From positions 1,798,001-1,862,000 of the forward strand of contig NZ_CP155793.1 in assembly GCF_039729145.1 (NCBI RefSeq): a DNA stretch of 64,000 nucleotides. The letters run 5' to 3'. The stretch is from Microbacterium sp. SY138. GTDB taxonomy: Bacteria > Actinomycetota > Actinomycetes > Actinomycetales > Microbacteriaceae. The position numbers and the translations under genes were made by a program. This document shows, piece after piece, positions 48,453 through 61,882 of this stretch. The notes beneath the pieces are model-generated. The model saw only the letters and a list, made by a program, of their open reading frames with translations. It was not told where the DNA came from and made no database searches. Positions within the stretch are counted from its first letter, which is position 1. The number at the start of each line of letters is the position of its first letter.

Positions 48453-49252
48453 GCCGCGTCGAACAGGCGATCCAGCGCGCACAGGACGCCGGGCGCAGTG
48501 CCTTCGTCGGCTATCTGCCCGTGGGCTTCCCCGACCTCGAGACGAGCATCCAGGCGGCCATCGCCCTCGCCGAGAACGGTGTCGACATCATCGAGCTGGG
48601 CCCGCCGTATAGCGACCCGGTGATGGACGGCGCGATCATCCAGGAGGCGACCACCAAGGCCCTGGCGGCGGGTTTCCGGATGGCCGACCTCTTCACGGCG
48701 ATCCGCGCGATCACGGCGGCGACCGATGTGCCCGTCCTCGTGATGACGTACTGGAACCCGGTCATGCAGTACGGCATCGACCGCTACGCGGACGACCTGC
48801 TCGCTGCGGGCGGCGCCGGATTGATCACGCCCGACATCACACCCGACGCGGCAGGGGAGTGGATCGCCGCGAGCGAGCGGACGGGCCTGGACCGGGTATT
48901 CCTCGCCGCTCCGACCTCTTCCGACGAGCGTCTCGACCTTGTGGTGAAGTCGTCCACCGGGTTCGTCTACACGGTCTCGACCATGGGCATCACCGGGGAG
49001 CGCGCTGAGCTCGATCGCGCCGCCCGCACCCTGGTCGGGCGTCTTCGCGCGCACGGCGCTCACCGTGCATGCGTCGGCATCGGCATCTCCACCGCCGAGC
49101 AGATCGCCGGGGTGTCGGAGTATGCCGACGGCGCGATCGTCGGCACCGCGCTCGTCCGCGCCCTGCGTGACGGCGGCGTGCCCGCCCTTGCGGAAGTCAC
49201 CCGAAACCTGGCCTCCGGCACCTCGTCGGCACGCCCCGATCACGAGAACTAG
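48449..49252 (+). CDS. trpA: Tryptophan synthase alpha chain
   Basis: 267-residue TIM-barrel subunit that releases indole from indole-glycerol phosphate. [31 protein letters not shown] (catalytic Glu and Asp), [25 protein letters not shown] and GIGISTAEQ are present. The TAG stop at 49250 is part of the lgt -10 box. Confidence 0.96.
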   Translation: MSRVEQAIQRAQDAGRSAFVGYLPVGFPDLETSIQAAIALAENGVDIIELGPPYSDPVMDGAIIQEATTKALAAGFRMADLFTAIRAITAATDVPVLVMTYWNPVMQYGIDRYADDLLAAGGAGLITPDITPDAAGEWIAASERTGLDRVFLAAPTSSDERLDLVVKSSTGFVYTVSTMGITGERAELDRAARTLVGRLRAHGAHRACVGIGISTAEQIAGVSEYADGAIVGTALVRALRDGGVPALAEVTRNLASGTSSARPDHEN

Positions 49253-49255
49253 AAT
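49250..49255 (+). promoter_or_regulatory. -10 box for leaderless lgt transcript, overlapping trpA stop
   Basis: TAGAAT beginning with the trpA stop codon; seven bases separate it from the lgt ATG at 49263, so the mRNA would begin at or one base from the start codon. No ribosome-binding site is present before lgt. Confidence 0.6.
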
Positions 49256-49262
49256 CGCACTC

Positions 49263-50288
49263 ATGTCACTCGCGCTCCACAGCACCTTCACGAACGTGCT
49301 CGCCAGCATCCCGAGCCCCACGGTCTCGTACTTCGACCTCGGGCCCATTCGGATCCACTTCTACGCGCTGTGCATCATCGCCGGCATCATCGTGGCGACC
49401 TTCCTGACGAATCACCGTCTCACCAAGCGCGGCGCGGAGCCGTGGGTCGTCATCGACATCTCGATCCTGGCCGTGCCCCTGGCGATCATCGGTGCGCGCA
49501 TCTTCCACGTCCTGACCCACCCGAACGACTACTTCGGGGAGGGGATCAACACCTGGAACCCCTTCCAGCCCGGCTCGGTGTGGGCGATCTGGGAGGGCGG
49601 AATCGCGATCTTCGGTGCCCTCATCGGCGGTGCGATCGGTGCGTACCTCGGGTGCCGTTGGACCGGTATCCGCTTCTGGACGTTCGCCGACGCCCTGGCC
49701 CCCGGCCTGCTGTTGGCGCAGGCCATGGGCCGCTTCGGCAACTGGTTCAACAACGAGCTCTTCGGTCTTCCCACGGACCTGCCCTGGGGGCTGGAGATCC
49801 CGTCCACGAACTCGGCCTTCCCCCCGGGGCTGCCCGAGGGCACGCTGTTCCACCCGACCTTCCTCTACGAGGTTCTCTGGAACGGACTGGGAGTCATCGT
49901 CCTGCTCTGGCTCGGCCGCAAGCTCTTCTTCCAGTGGGGCCGTCTGTTCGCCATCTACCTGATCTGGTACAGCGCAGGCCGCATCGTCTGGGAGTCGATC
50001 CGCATCGATCCGAGCGAGATCATCCTCGGCCTGCGCAGCAACGTCCTTGCCGCGATCATCGGCGTCCTCGTCGGTCTCGCGATCCTCATCGTCCAGACAC
50101 GTCGACACCCCGGACTCGAGCCTTCGCCGTACCAGCCGGGCCGCGAACGGACGGACGTGGACGCTGATGTACAATCGCAGAACAATCCCTCTGACTTCGT
50201 GGACGTGAGCGAGCCTCCGACCGAAGAAGTCACCGCAGGAGCCACCGCCACAAGCACTGCTCCCACGAGCGAGGACGGCTCTCGATAA
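49263..50288 (+). CDS. lgt: Prolipoprotein diacylglyceryl transferase
   Basis: 341-residue multi-span membrane enzyme adding diacylglycerol to the lipobox Cys of prelipoproteins. Seven or so helices are visible; FYALCIIAGIIVA with the conserved Tyr, the signature GRFGNWFNNELFG, and FHPTFLYEVLWN are family motifs. A long, acidic Ser/Thr/Pro-rich cytoplasmic tail (last 50 residues) is common in actinobacterial Lgt. It follows trpA by ten bases but seems to have its own leaderless promoter. Confidence 0.95.
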   Translation: MSLALHSTFTNVLASIPSPTVSYFDLGPIRIHFYALCIIAGIIVATFLTNHRLTKRGAEPWVVIDISILAVPLAIIGARIFHVLTHPNDYFGEGINTWNPFQPGSVWAIWEGGIAIFGALIGGAIGAYLGCRWTGIRFWTFADALAPGLLLAQAMGRFGNWFNNELFGLPTDLPWGLEIPSTNSAFPPGLPEGTLFHPTFLYEVLWNGLGVIVLLWLGRKLFFQWGRLFAIYLIWYSAGRIVWESIRIDPSEIILGLRSNVLAAIIGVLVGLAILIVQTRRHPGLEPSPYQPGRERTDVDADVQSQNNPSDFVDVSEPPTEEVTAGATATSTAPTSEDGSR

Positions 50289-50377
50289 CGCCGCCTCGTG
50301 GCGGGAGAACCATTGCACTGAACGAGCGGGCCGACGTCGTCCCCGGGTTTCACTCGAAGATCTGAGGACGGTAACTG

Positions 50378-56414
<6,037 letters not shown>

Positions 56415-56472
56415 GCTGAGGCCGGCACCGTCGCCTGATTTACCTTCCCCCACTTCTACCCTGGAGAAATCT

Positions 56473-57921
56473 TTGAGACGCGCGAAAATCGTCGCCACCC
56501 TGGGCCCCGCCACCTCCACCTATGAGACGGTGCGCGCACTGATCGATGCGGGGGTGGATGTCGCTCGACTGAACCTCAGCCACGGCGACTACTCCGTGCA
56601 CGAGAACAACTACGCCAATGTGCGTCGTGCCGCAGAAGACGCCGGCCGTGCCGTCGCCATCCTCGTCGACCTGCAGGGTCCGAAGATCCGTCTCGGCAAG
56701 TTCGAGAACGGCCCCTACGAACTCGCCAAGGGCGACATCTTCAAGATCACCACCGAGGACATCATCGGCAACAAGGACATCAGCGGGACGACCTTCAAGG
56801 GGCTGCCGCATGACGTCAAGCCGGGAGACTTCCTCCTGATCGACGACGGCAAGGTCCGGGTCGAGGTCGTCGAGACCGACGGCGTCACCGTCACGACCAA
56901 GGTCATCGTCGCCGGTGCCGTGTCCAACAACAAGGGCATCAACCTGCCCGGCGTCGCCGTCAACGTCCCCGCGCTGAGCGAGAAGGACGAAGACGACCTT
57001 CGCTGGGGTCTGCGCATCGGTGCCGACCTGATCGCCCTGTCGTTCGTGCGCAACGCCGCCGACGTCGAGCGTGTGCACGAGATCATGGCGGAAGAGGGCG
57101 TCCGCGTCCCTGTCATCGCCAAGGTCGAGAAGCCGCAGGCCGTCGATGCGCTCGAAGAGATCGTCGACGCGTTCGACGCGATCATGGTCGCTCGTGGCGA
57201 CCTCGGTGTGGAACTTCCGCTCGAGGCCGTGCCGATCGTGCAGAAGCGCGCCGTCGAGATCGCGCGTCGCATGGCCAAGCCGGTCATCGTCGCGACGCAG
57301 ATGCTCGAGTCGATGATCAGCAGCCCGGTGCCGACCCGCGCCGAGACCTCGGATGTCGCGAACGCCGTGCTCGACGGCGCGGACGCGGTCATGCTGTCGG
57401 GTGAGACCAGCGTCGGCGACTACCCGGTGGTCGTCGTCGAGACCATGGCGCGGATCATCGCGTCCACGGAAGAGCACGGCTTGGAGCGCATCGCGCCCCT
57501 CACGACCAAGCCCCGCACCCAGGGTGGTGCCATCACGCTTGCTGCTCTCGAGGTCGCCGAGTTCGTCGACGCGAAGTTCCTCTGCGTGTTCACCCAGTCG
57601 GGCGACTCCGCGCGTCGTCTGTCGCGCCTGCGCTCGCGCATCCCGATGATCGCGTTCACGCCCGAGCCGGGCATCCGTCGCCGAATGGCGCTGACCTGGG
57701 GCATCCGTTCGACCCTGGTCGACATGGTGCAGCACACCGACCTGATGTATCACCAGGTCGACGAGTATCTGCTCGGCAACGGTCTCGCCGAGGAAGGGGA
57801 CAAGGTCGTCGTGATCTCCGGCTCCCCTCCCGGAATCGTCGGATCGACGAACGACCTTCGTGTGCACAAGGTCGGCGATGCGATCCGCGGTGCAGCTCCG
57901 ATCTACAAGGCCGGCGTCTGA
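56473..57921 (+). CDS. pyk: Pyruvate kinase
   Basis: 482-residue glycolytic enzyme making ATP and pyruvate from PEP. Motifs: RRAKIVATLGPATS at the N-terminus, VARLNLSHGDY, VDLQGPKIRLG, VIAKVEKPQAVD, VARGDLGVELP, VATQMLESMI and AVMLSGETSVGDYP; a C-terminal regulatory domain follows. I chose the TTG at 56473, since it starts the conserved RRAKIVATLGP and has TGGAGAA seven bases upstream; this is an unusual start codon for the window. A strong terminator follows. Confidence 0.95.
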   Translation: MRRAKIVATLGPATSTYETVRALIDAGVDVARLNLSHGDYSVHENNYANVRRAAEDAGRAVAILVDLQGPKIRLGKFENGPYELAKGDIFKITTEDIIGNKDISGTTFKGLPHDVKPGDFLLIDDGKVRVEVVETDGVTVTTKVIVAGAVSNNKGINLPGVAVNVPALSEKDEDDLRWGLRIGADLIALSFVRNAADVERVHEIMAEEGVRVPVIAKVEKPQAVDALEEIVDAFDAIMVARGDLGVELPLEAVPIVQKRAVEIARRMAKPVIVATQMLESMISSPVPTRAETSDVANAVLDGADAVMLSGETSVGDYPVVVVETMARIIASTEEHGLERIAPLTTKPRTQGGAITLAALEVAEFVDAKFLCVFTQSGDSARRLSRLRSRIPMIAFTPEPGIRRRMALTWGIRSTLVDMVQHTDLMYHQVDEYLLGNGLAEEGDKVVVISGSPPGIVGSTNDLRVHKVGDAIRGAAPIYKAGV

Positions 57922-57933
57922 CGCACAGCATCC

Positions 57934-57965
57934 AGAGGGGGCGGGACTTCGGTCCCGCCCCCTCT
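57934..57965 (+). terminator. Strong hairpin terminator after pyk
   Basis: Perfect 14-bp stem AGAGGGGGCGGGAC (57934-57947) and GTCCCGCCCCCTCT (57952-57965) around a stable TTCG tetraloop, 12 bases after the pyk stop. The T-tract is short. Confidence 0.85.
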
Positions 57966-57980
57966 GTCATGCGCATCGGG

Positions 57981-57986
57981 TAGTTT
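57981..57986 (+). promoter_or_regulatory. -10 box upstream of the alpha/beta hydrolase
   Basis: TAGTTT, six bases before an ATG (57993) that opens only a 14-codon frame, and 14 bases before the GTG chosen for the hydrolase. See the finding on the short leaderless reading frame. Confidence 0.45.
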
Positions 57987-58000
57987 TCACTCATGGAGCC

Positions 58001-58687
58001 GTGGTGTCGTCGGAGGAGCCCGTCATCGGCGTGCTGAAGAACGCGGGGTGGTGGATCGCCGACTACGTGTACGCCGGGTACTGGCAGGTGCGCGCGATGT
58101 TCGACCGCACCGATCCGGCATCCTTCGCATCCGGGAGTGCGGCGCACATCGTCGTCCTCCCGGGCGTCTATGAGACGTGGCGGTTCCTGCAGCCGCTCGT
58201 CGCCGCCATGCACGACCGCGGGCATCCGGTCCACATCGTCGATACGCTTCACCGGAATCAGCGACCGGTGGCGGACATGGCGCGAGCCGTGGAGGCGTTC
58301 CTGACGGAGAACGGGCTCGACGATGTGATCCTCGTCGCCCACAGCAAAGGGGGTCTCGCAGGAAAGGTCGTGATGACGGGTCCCGCGGGCGAGCGAGTGC
58401 GTTCGATGCTCGCGATCGCGACCCCGTTCGGGGGTTCGCGCTATGCCCGGCTCATGCTGTCGCGCACTCTGCGGGAGTTCTCACCGGAAGACCCGTCGAT
58501 CGTGAGCCTCGCGCAGCAGCTCACGGTGAACGGGCGGATCGTGTCGGTCTATGCGACGTTCGACCCCCATATCCCGGAGGGGAGCGAACTCGCCGGAGCC
58601 AAGAACGTCCGCCTCGACACGGGCGGGCACTTCCGGATCCTCGCGAATCCTCGGGTCCTGGCGGAACTCGCGGTCCTCGCGGAATAG
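58001..58687 (+). CDS. Alpha/beta hydrolase (lipase-like)
   Basis: 228-residue probable esterase/lipase-fold protein of unknown substrate. The nucleophile elbow is VAHSKGGLAGK (Ser within AHSKG, Ala in place of the usual first Gly), preceded by IVVLPGVYETWRFLQPL as the oxyanion strand; the catalytic His is probably in DTGGHFRIL near the end. No signal peptide or membrane helix is evident. The start is uncertain: GTG 58001 or 58004, or GTG 58031 with GGAGGAG upstream. It begins after the pyk terminator and is convergent with the secreted lipase. Confidence 0.75.
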   Translation: MVSSEEPVIGVLKNAGWWIADYVYAGYWQVRAMFDRTDPASFASGSAAHIVVLPGVYETWRFLQPLVAAMHDRGHPVHIVDTLHRNQRPVADMARAVEAFLTENGLDDVILVAHSKGGLAGKVVMTGPAGERVRSMLAIATPFGGSRYARLMLSRTLREFSPEDPSIVSLAQQLTVNGRIVSVYATFDPHIPEGSELAGAKNVRLDTGGHFRILANPRVLAELAVLAE

Positions 58688-58709
58688 TTCGTCGCCGAGG
58701 ATCAGAAGG

Positions 58710-59969
58710 TCACCGGCAGCCGTCAGCCTCTGCGCGGTCTCCGTCCAGCGTCGGGAGCCACAGCAGCAGGTCCGGCAGGGAGGCATAGGCGGCGAGGCCG
58801 TGGGTGACGCCGGGGTAGCGGTGGAACGTCACCTCGGCGTTCTGCGTGCACAGCAGCTTCACGTAGTCCTCGGTCGCGCTCGGCAGCACGAGTTCGTCGG
58901 CTTCTCCCTGGCCGACGAAGACGGGCACTCTGACGGGACTGTTCCCCGCACTGTTCTCCTGCAACATCGTCTGCCACGGTTCCGTCGTGGCGGGATCGCT
59001 CCGGACGTATCCGCCGACCAGGGGATCGGCGATCGCGTGGATCTCATCGTTCTGGGTGAGCAGGCACAGGGCGGCCATCGCCGGTGTCGCCTTCAGCCCG
59101 GCGGGGGTGAGGATGCCGGTGATCTCCGTGGCGCCGTACTGCTCGGCGTAGGCGGCCTCGTAGGCCGGAACGGCGAGGGAAGCGATCGTGACGCCGGAGA
59201 GGTTCACGATGTCGTCGGTCATCAGGGCGTTCAGATTCGCCGCCGGGGCCGCCACGGCGACCCCTTCGATCGTGAGCTCGTGCGCGTACTCCGCTGCACG
59301 TTCCGCAGCGAAGAGCACAGCCTGCCCGCCCTGCGAGTGTCCCCACAGCACGACCCGGTCGCTCACGTGTGCGTCGTCGATCCGTCGCGCCGCCCGGACG
59401 ATGTCGAGCACACTGTTGGACTCGGGCACGCCGAGCAGATACGACGACGCGCCTTCGACGCCGAGCCCCGGATAGTCGGTGGCCACGACCGCGTAGCCCT
59501 CGGCGAGCAGCTCATGCATCCCCTCGATGTACTGGAACGGATCCAGGTCGCGTGAAGGCGCACACGTCGATGCCGCACCGGTGGTGGGATGGCCCCAGGA
59601 GATCACGGTGCGTCCGCCCTCGGGAGCAGGCCCGTCCGGGACGATCACCACGCCGGAGACAGGGATGTCCGCCCCCACGAGATCGCGGGAGTGGTAGATC
59701 ACGCGCCACGCGACGGCGCCCGCGGGTGCGCTCTCGATCGACTCGATGCGGATGATCTCGCCCGGATCTCCCCGGGGTGGGGGAGAGGGGAGGGTGTAGA
59801 ACGCGGGATCCGCTCGGGCTTCGTCCTGCTCGGCGAGGGTTCTCCGTGTCACCTCGGCGGCGAGGAGCATGAGAGCCACGGCGAGGACGGCGCCGATGGC
59901 GATGAGGGCACGGCGCCGACGTCGCGGACGCGCAGCGTGTGCGGCAGGCAGGTCGTCGCCTTCGTGCAT
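58710..59969 (-). CDS. Secreted or membrane-anchored lipase (LIP family)
   Basis: 419-residue alpha/beta hydrolase with an N-terminal membrane helix or uncleaved signal (about residues 21-42, ALIAIGAVLAVALMLLAAEV) after a run of Arg residues, so the enzyme should sit outside the membrane. The nucleophile elbow is WGHSQGGQA; earlier VISWGHPTTGAASTC and ATDYPGLGVEG, and later VFVGQGEADELV (Asp) and YPGVTHGLAAY (His), complete the triad of the secretory lipase family. Substrate unknown, probably esters or triacylglycerols. The ATG at 59969 has no ribosome-binding site but a TAGAAA box six bases upstream. Confidence 0.85.
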   Translation of the reverse strand: MHEGDDLPAAHAARPRRRRRALIAIGAVLAVALMLLAAEVTRRTLAEQDEARADPAFYTLPSPPPRGDPGEIIRIESIESAPAGAVAWRVIYHSRDLVGADIPVSGVVIVPDGPAPEGGRTVISWGHPTTGAASTCAPSRDLDPFQYIEGMHELLAEGYAVVATDYPGLGVEGASSYLLGVPESNSVLDIVRAARRIDDAHVSDRVVLWGHSQGGQAVLFAAERAAEYAHELTIEGVAVAAPAANLNALMTDDIVNLSGVTIASLAVPAYEAAYAEQYGATEITGILTPAGLKATPAMAALCLLTQNDEIHAIADPLVGGYVRSDPATTEPWQTMLQENSAGNSPVRVPVFVGQGEADELVLPSATEDYVKLLCTQNAEVTFHRYPGVTHGLAAYASLPDLLLWLPTLDGDRAEADGCR

Positions 59970-59975
59970 AAGGAC

Positions 59976-59981
59976 TTTCTA
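59976..59981 (-). promoter_or_regulatory. -10 box for leaderless lipase transcript
   Basis: TAGAAA on the minus strand, then six bases (GTCCTT), then the ATG at 59969. The same spacing is seen at rarA, hisE, pdtaR and polA. Confidence 0.5.
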
Positions 59982-60052
59982 GCGCACGGGGCCGTTTCGA
60001 GGGAGGGGGCCGGTGGGCGCGGAGGAGACGACGGAGGGAGTCTCATCGAGGG

Positions 60053-60135
60053 TGCCGGCGGTGGGACTCGAACCCACACGCCCTTTCGGACAAAGCATTT
60101 TGAGTGCTCCGCGTCTGCCATTCCGCCACGCCGGC
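60053..60135 (-). tRNA. tRNA-Leu (anticodon CAA)
   Basis: 83-base class II tRNA with a long variable arm, read on the minus strand. The acceptor stem GCCGGCG (60135-60129) pairs with CGCCGGC (60060-60054) and the discriminator is A at 60053. The anticodon loop CTCAAAA holds CAA, which reads UUG. The T arm shows GTGGG-TTCGAGT-CCCAC. CCA is not encoded. TAAAGT on the minus strand (60159-60154) is a possible -10. Confidence 0.93.
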
Positions 60136-60223
60136 TCGTGTGTCGCGTTTACGACTTTAGCGCAGGCGAGGCGCGTGAACGTCCGCGCCGAGCGCCGAGG
60201 GCCTGCGGACAGGGGCACTCCAC

Positions 60224-60229
60224 TAGGAT
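60224..60229 (+). promoter_or_regulatory. -10 box for leaderless pdtaR transcript
   Basis: TAGGAT, then six bases, then the GTG at 60236; there is no ribosome-binding site in between. Confidence 0.55.
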
Positions 60230-60235
60230 GGTTGT

Positions 60236-60856
60236 GTGACAGAGCAAGAAGAGCAGGCTGAGCAGCCCACGTCATCCGCACCCCGACGCGTCGTCGTCGC
60301 CGAAGATGAGTCGCTGATCCGTCTCGACATCGTCGAGATCCTCCGCGACAACGGCTTCGATGTGGTCGGTGAGGCCGGTGACGGAGAGACCGCTGTCGCT
60401 CTGGCGACCGAGCTGCGTCCCGACCTGGTCATCATGGACGTCAAGATGCCTCAGCTCGACGGCATCAGTGCCGCCGAGAAGCTGCACAAGGGCAACATCG
60501 CCCCCGTCGTCCTCCTCACGGCATTCAGCCAGAAGGAGCTCGTCGAGCGCGCCAGCGAGGCGGGTGCTCTCGCGTACGTCGTGAAGCCGTTCACCCCGAA
60601 CGACCTCCTGCCCGCGATCGAGATCGCGCTGGCCCGCCACGAGCAGATCATCACGCTCGAGGCCGAGGTCGCCGACATGGTGGAGCGCTTCGAGACCCGC
60701 AAGCTCGTCGACCGTGCAAAGGGCCTCCTCAACGAGAAGATGGGCCTGAGCGAGCCCGAGGCGTTCCGATGGATCCAGAAGGCGTCCATGGACCGCCGTC
60801 TGACGATGCAGGACGTCGCCAAGGCGATCATCGAACAGCTCGCTCCCAAGAAGTAG
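60236..60856 (+). CDS. pdtaR: ANTAR-domain response regulator (PdtaR type)
   Basis: 206-residue cytosolic regulator homologous to M. tuberculosis Rv1626. The receiver domain (about residues 18-135) has the acidic pair in VVAEDESLIRLD, the phospho-acceptor Asp68 (VIMDVKMPQLDG) and the conserved Lys in YVVKPFTPNDL. The C-terminal ANTAR domain (about 145-200, LVDRAKGLLNEKMGLSEPEAFRW) binds paired RNA hexaloop hairpins to prevent termination. Its cognate kinase PdtaS is not in the window, as is usual. Leaderless GTG start. The pyk-to-polA neighbourhood matches M. tuberculosis. Confidence 0.93.
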   Translation: MTEQEEQAEQPTSSAPRRVVVAEDESLIRLDIVEILRDNGFDVVGEAGDGETAVALATELRPDLVIMDVKMPQLDGISAAEKLHKGNIAPVVLLTAFSQKELVERASEAGALAYVVKPFTPNDLLPAIEIALARHEQIITLEAEVADMVERFETRKLVDRAKGLLNEKMGLSEPEAFRWIQKASMDRRLTMQDVAKAIIEQLAPKK

Positions 60857-60858
60857 CG

Positions 60859-61434
60859 GTGGACGCCGGGATCCTCCGGCTCGATACCGAGCACATCCTG
60901 CGGCCCGTACGGCGGGGCGATGGCGCTGCGCTCTCACGCGCTTATCTCGCGAACCGCGAGCATCTCGCACCGTGGGAACCCACCCGCAGCGAGGCGTTCT
61001 TCTCCGTCGACTCGCAAGAGCAGCATGTGCAGCAATGCGTGGATGATGCGGCCAGTGGCCGCAGCATCCGCTTCGTCATCGAATCCGATGACGGAGAGAT
61101 CCGCGGACGGATGAACATCAACAACATCGTCCGTGGCGCGTTCTGGAGCGCCGACCTCGGATACTGGGTCGACAGGTCGAGGCTGCACCGTGGGCTCGCG
61201 AGCCGCGGGGTCGCGCAGATCATCGAGTACTCGCGCGCGGAACTGCGCCTCCATCGGCTGCAGGCGGCGACGCTGCTGCACAATCTCGGGTCACAACGGG
61301 TGCTGCTCGGAAACGGCTTCGAGCGCATCGGTATGGCGCCGAACTACCTCCGCATCGCGGGGGAGTGGCAGGACCACCTGCTGTTCCAGCGACTGCTGGA
61401 GGAACCGCTCAGCGCTCGGCGGGAAGGTCCTTGA
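60859..61434 (+). CDS. GNAT family N-acetyltransferase (RimJ/RimL-like)
   Basis: 191-residue acetyltransferase resembling those that acetylate N-termini of ribosomal proteins. LRPVRRGDGAALSRAYLANREHLAPWEP at the N-terminus, the central beta strands (SADLGYWVDRSRLHRGLASRGV, acetyl-CoA pyrophosphate loop) and LHNLGSQRVLLGNGFERIGMA near the end fit the RimJ/RimL group. Substrate unknown. GTG 60859 is two bases after the pdtaR stop, so it is likely co-transcribed; its 3' end overlaps the convergent thioesterase by 26 bases. Confidence 0.85.
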   Translation: MDAGILRLDTEHILRPVRRGDGAALSRAYLANREHLAPWEPTRSEAFFSVDSQEQHVQQCVDDAASGRSIRFVIESDDGEIRGRMNINNIVRGAFWSADLGYWVDRSRLHRGLASRGVAQIIEYSRAELRLHRLQAATLLHNLGSQRVLLGNGFERIGMAPNYLRIAGEWQDHLLFQRLLEEPLSARREGP

Positions 61435-61837
61435 TCATGTTGGTGATGCGGATCGTCGAGCAGCGGCGCCCCTGATCGTCCGTGACCACGATCTCGTGAA
61501 CGGTGATGCTCCTGCCCAGGTGCACGGGCGTGCACACTCCTGTGACGACACCCGAGGTCGCCGACCGCGTGTGCGTCGCGTTGATGTCGACACCGACGGC
61601 GAGTCGGCCGGCACCGGCGTGCAGGTTCGCCGCCATCGATCCGAGGGATTCCCCGAGCACCACGTAGGCGCCGCCGTGCATGAGTCCCACCGGCTGGGTG
61701 TTGCCTTCGACGGGCATGGTCGCGACGCAGCGCTCGACGCTGAACTCGACGAACTCCATGCCCATCTTCTCGGCCAGAGCACCCATTCCACGGGCCGTGG
61801 CCCAGTCGAGTCCCTCGCTCATCGCGACGTCGCTCAT
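61409..61837 (-). CDS. Hotdog-fold thioesterase (PaaI/YdiI-like)
   Basis: 142-residue thioesterase hydrolysing an acyl- or aryl-CoA. MHGGAYVVLGESLGSMAA is the hotdog active-site helix with the catalytic Glu in ESLGS, preceded by MPVEGNTQPVGL, and followed by GVDINATHTRSA and VHLGRSITVHEI. GAGGAGG lies just before the ATG at 61837. It is divergent from polA over 45 bases and overlaps the GNAT gene at its 3' end. Confidence 0.88.
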   Translation of the reverse strand: MSDVAMSEGLDWATARGMGALAEKMGMEFVEFSVERCVATMPVEGNTQPVGLMHGGAYVVLGESLGSMAANLHAGAGRLAVGVDINATHTRSATSGVVTGVCTPVHLGRSITVHEIVVTDDQGRRCSTIRITNMIKDLPAER

Positions 61838-61870
61838 GCATCCTCCTCAGCGGGTGTCTGTCGTCCTCGT

Positions 61871-61876
61871 TAGGCT
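61871..61876 (+). promoter_or_regulatory. -10 box for leaderless polA transcript
   Basis: TAGGCT, six bases, then the GTG at 61883. No ribosome-binding site is seen between them. Confidence 0.55.
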
Positions 61877-61882
61877 GACAGG

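Noticed and set aside
50291..50304. Small hairpin after lgt (CCGCC-TCGT-GGCGG)
   Set aside because: Only five base pairs and no T-tract; not enough to call a terminator.
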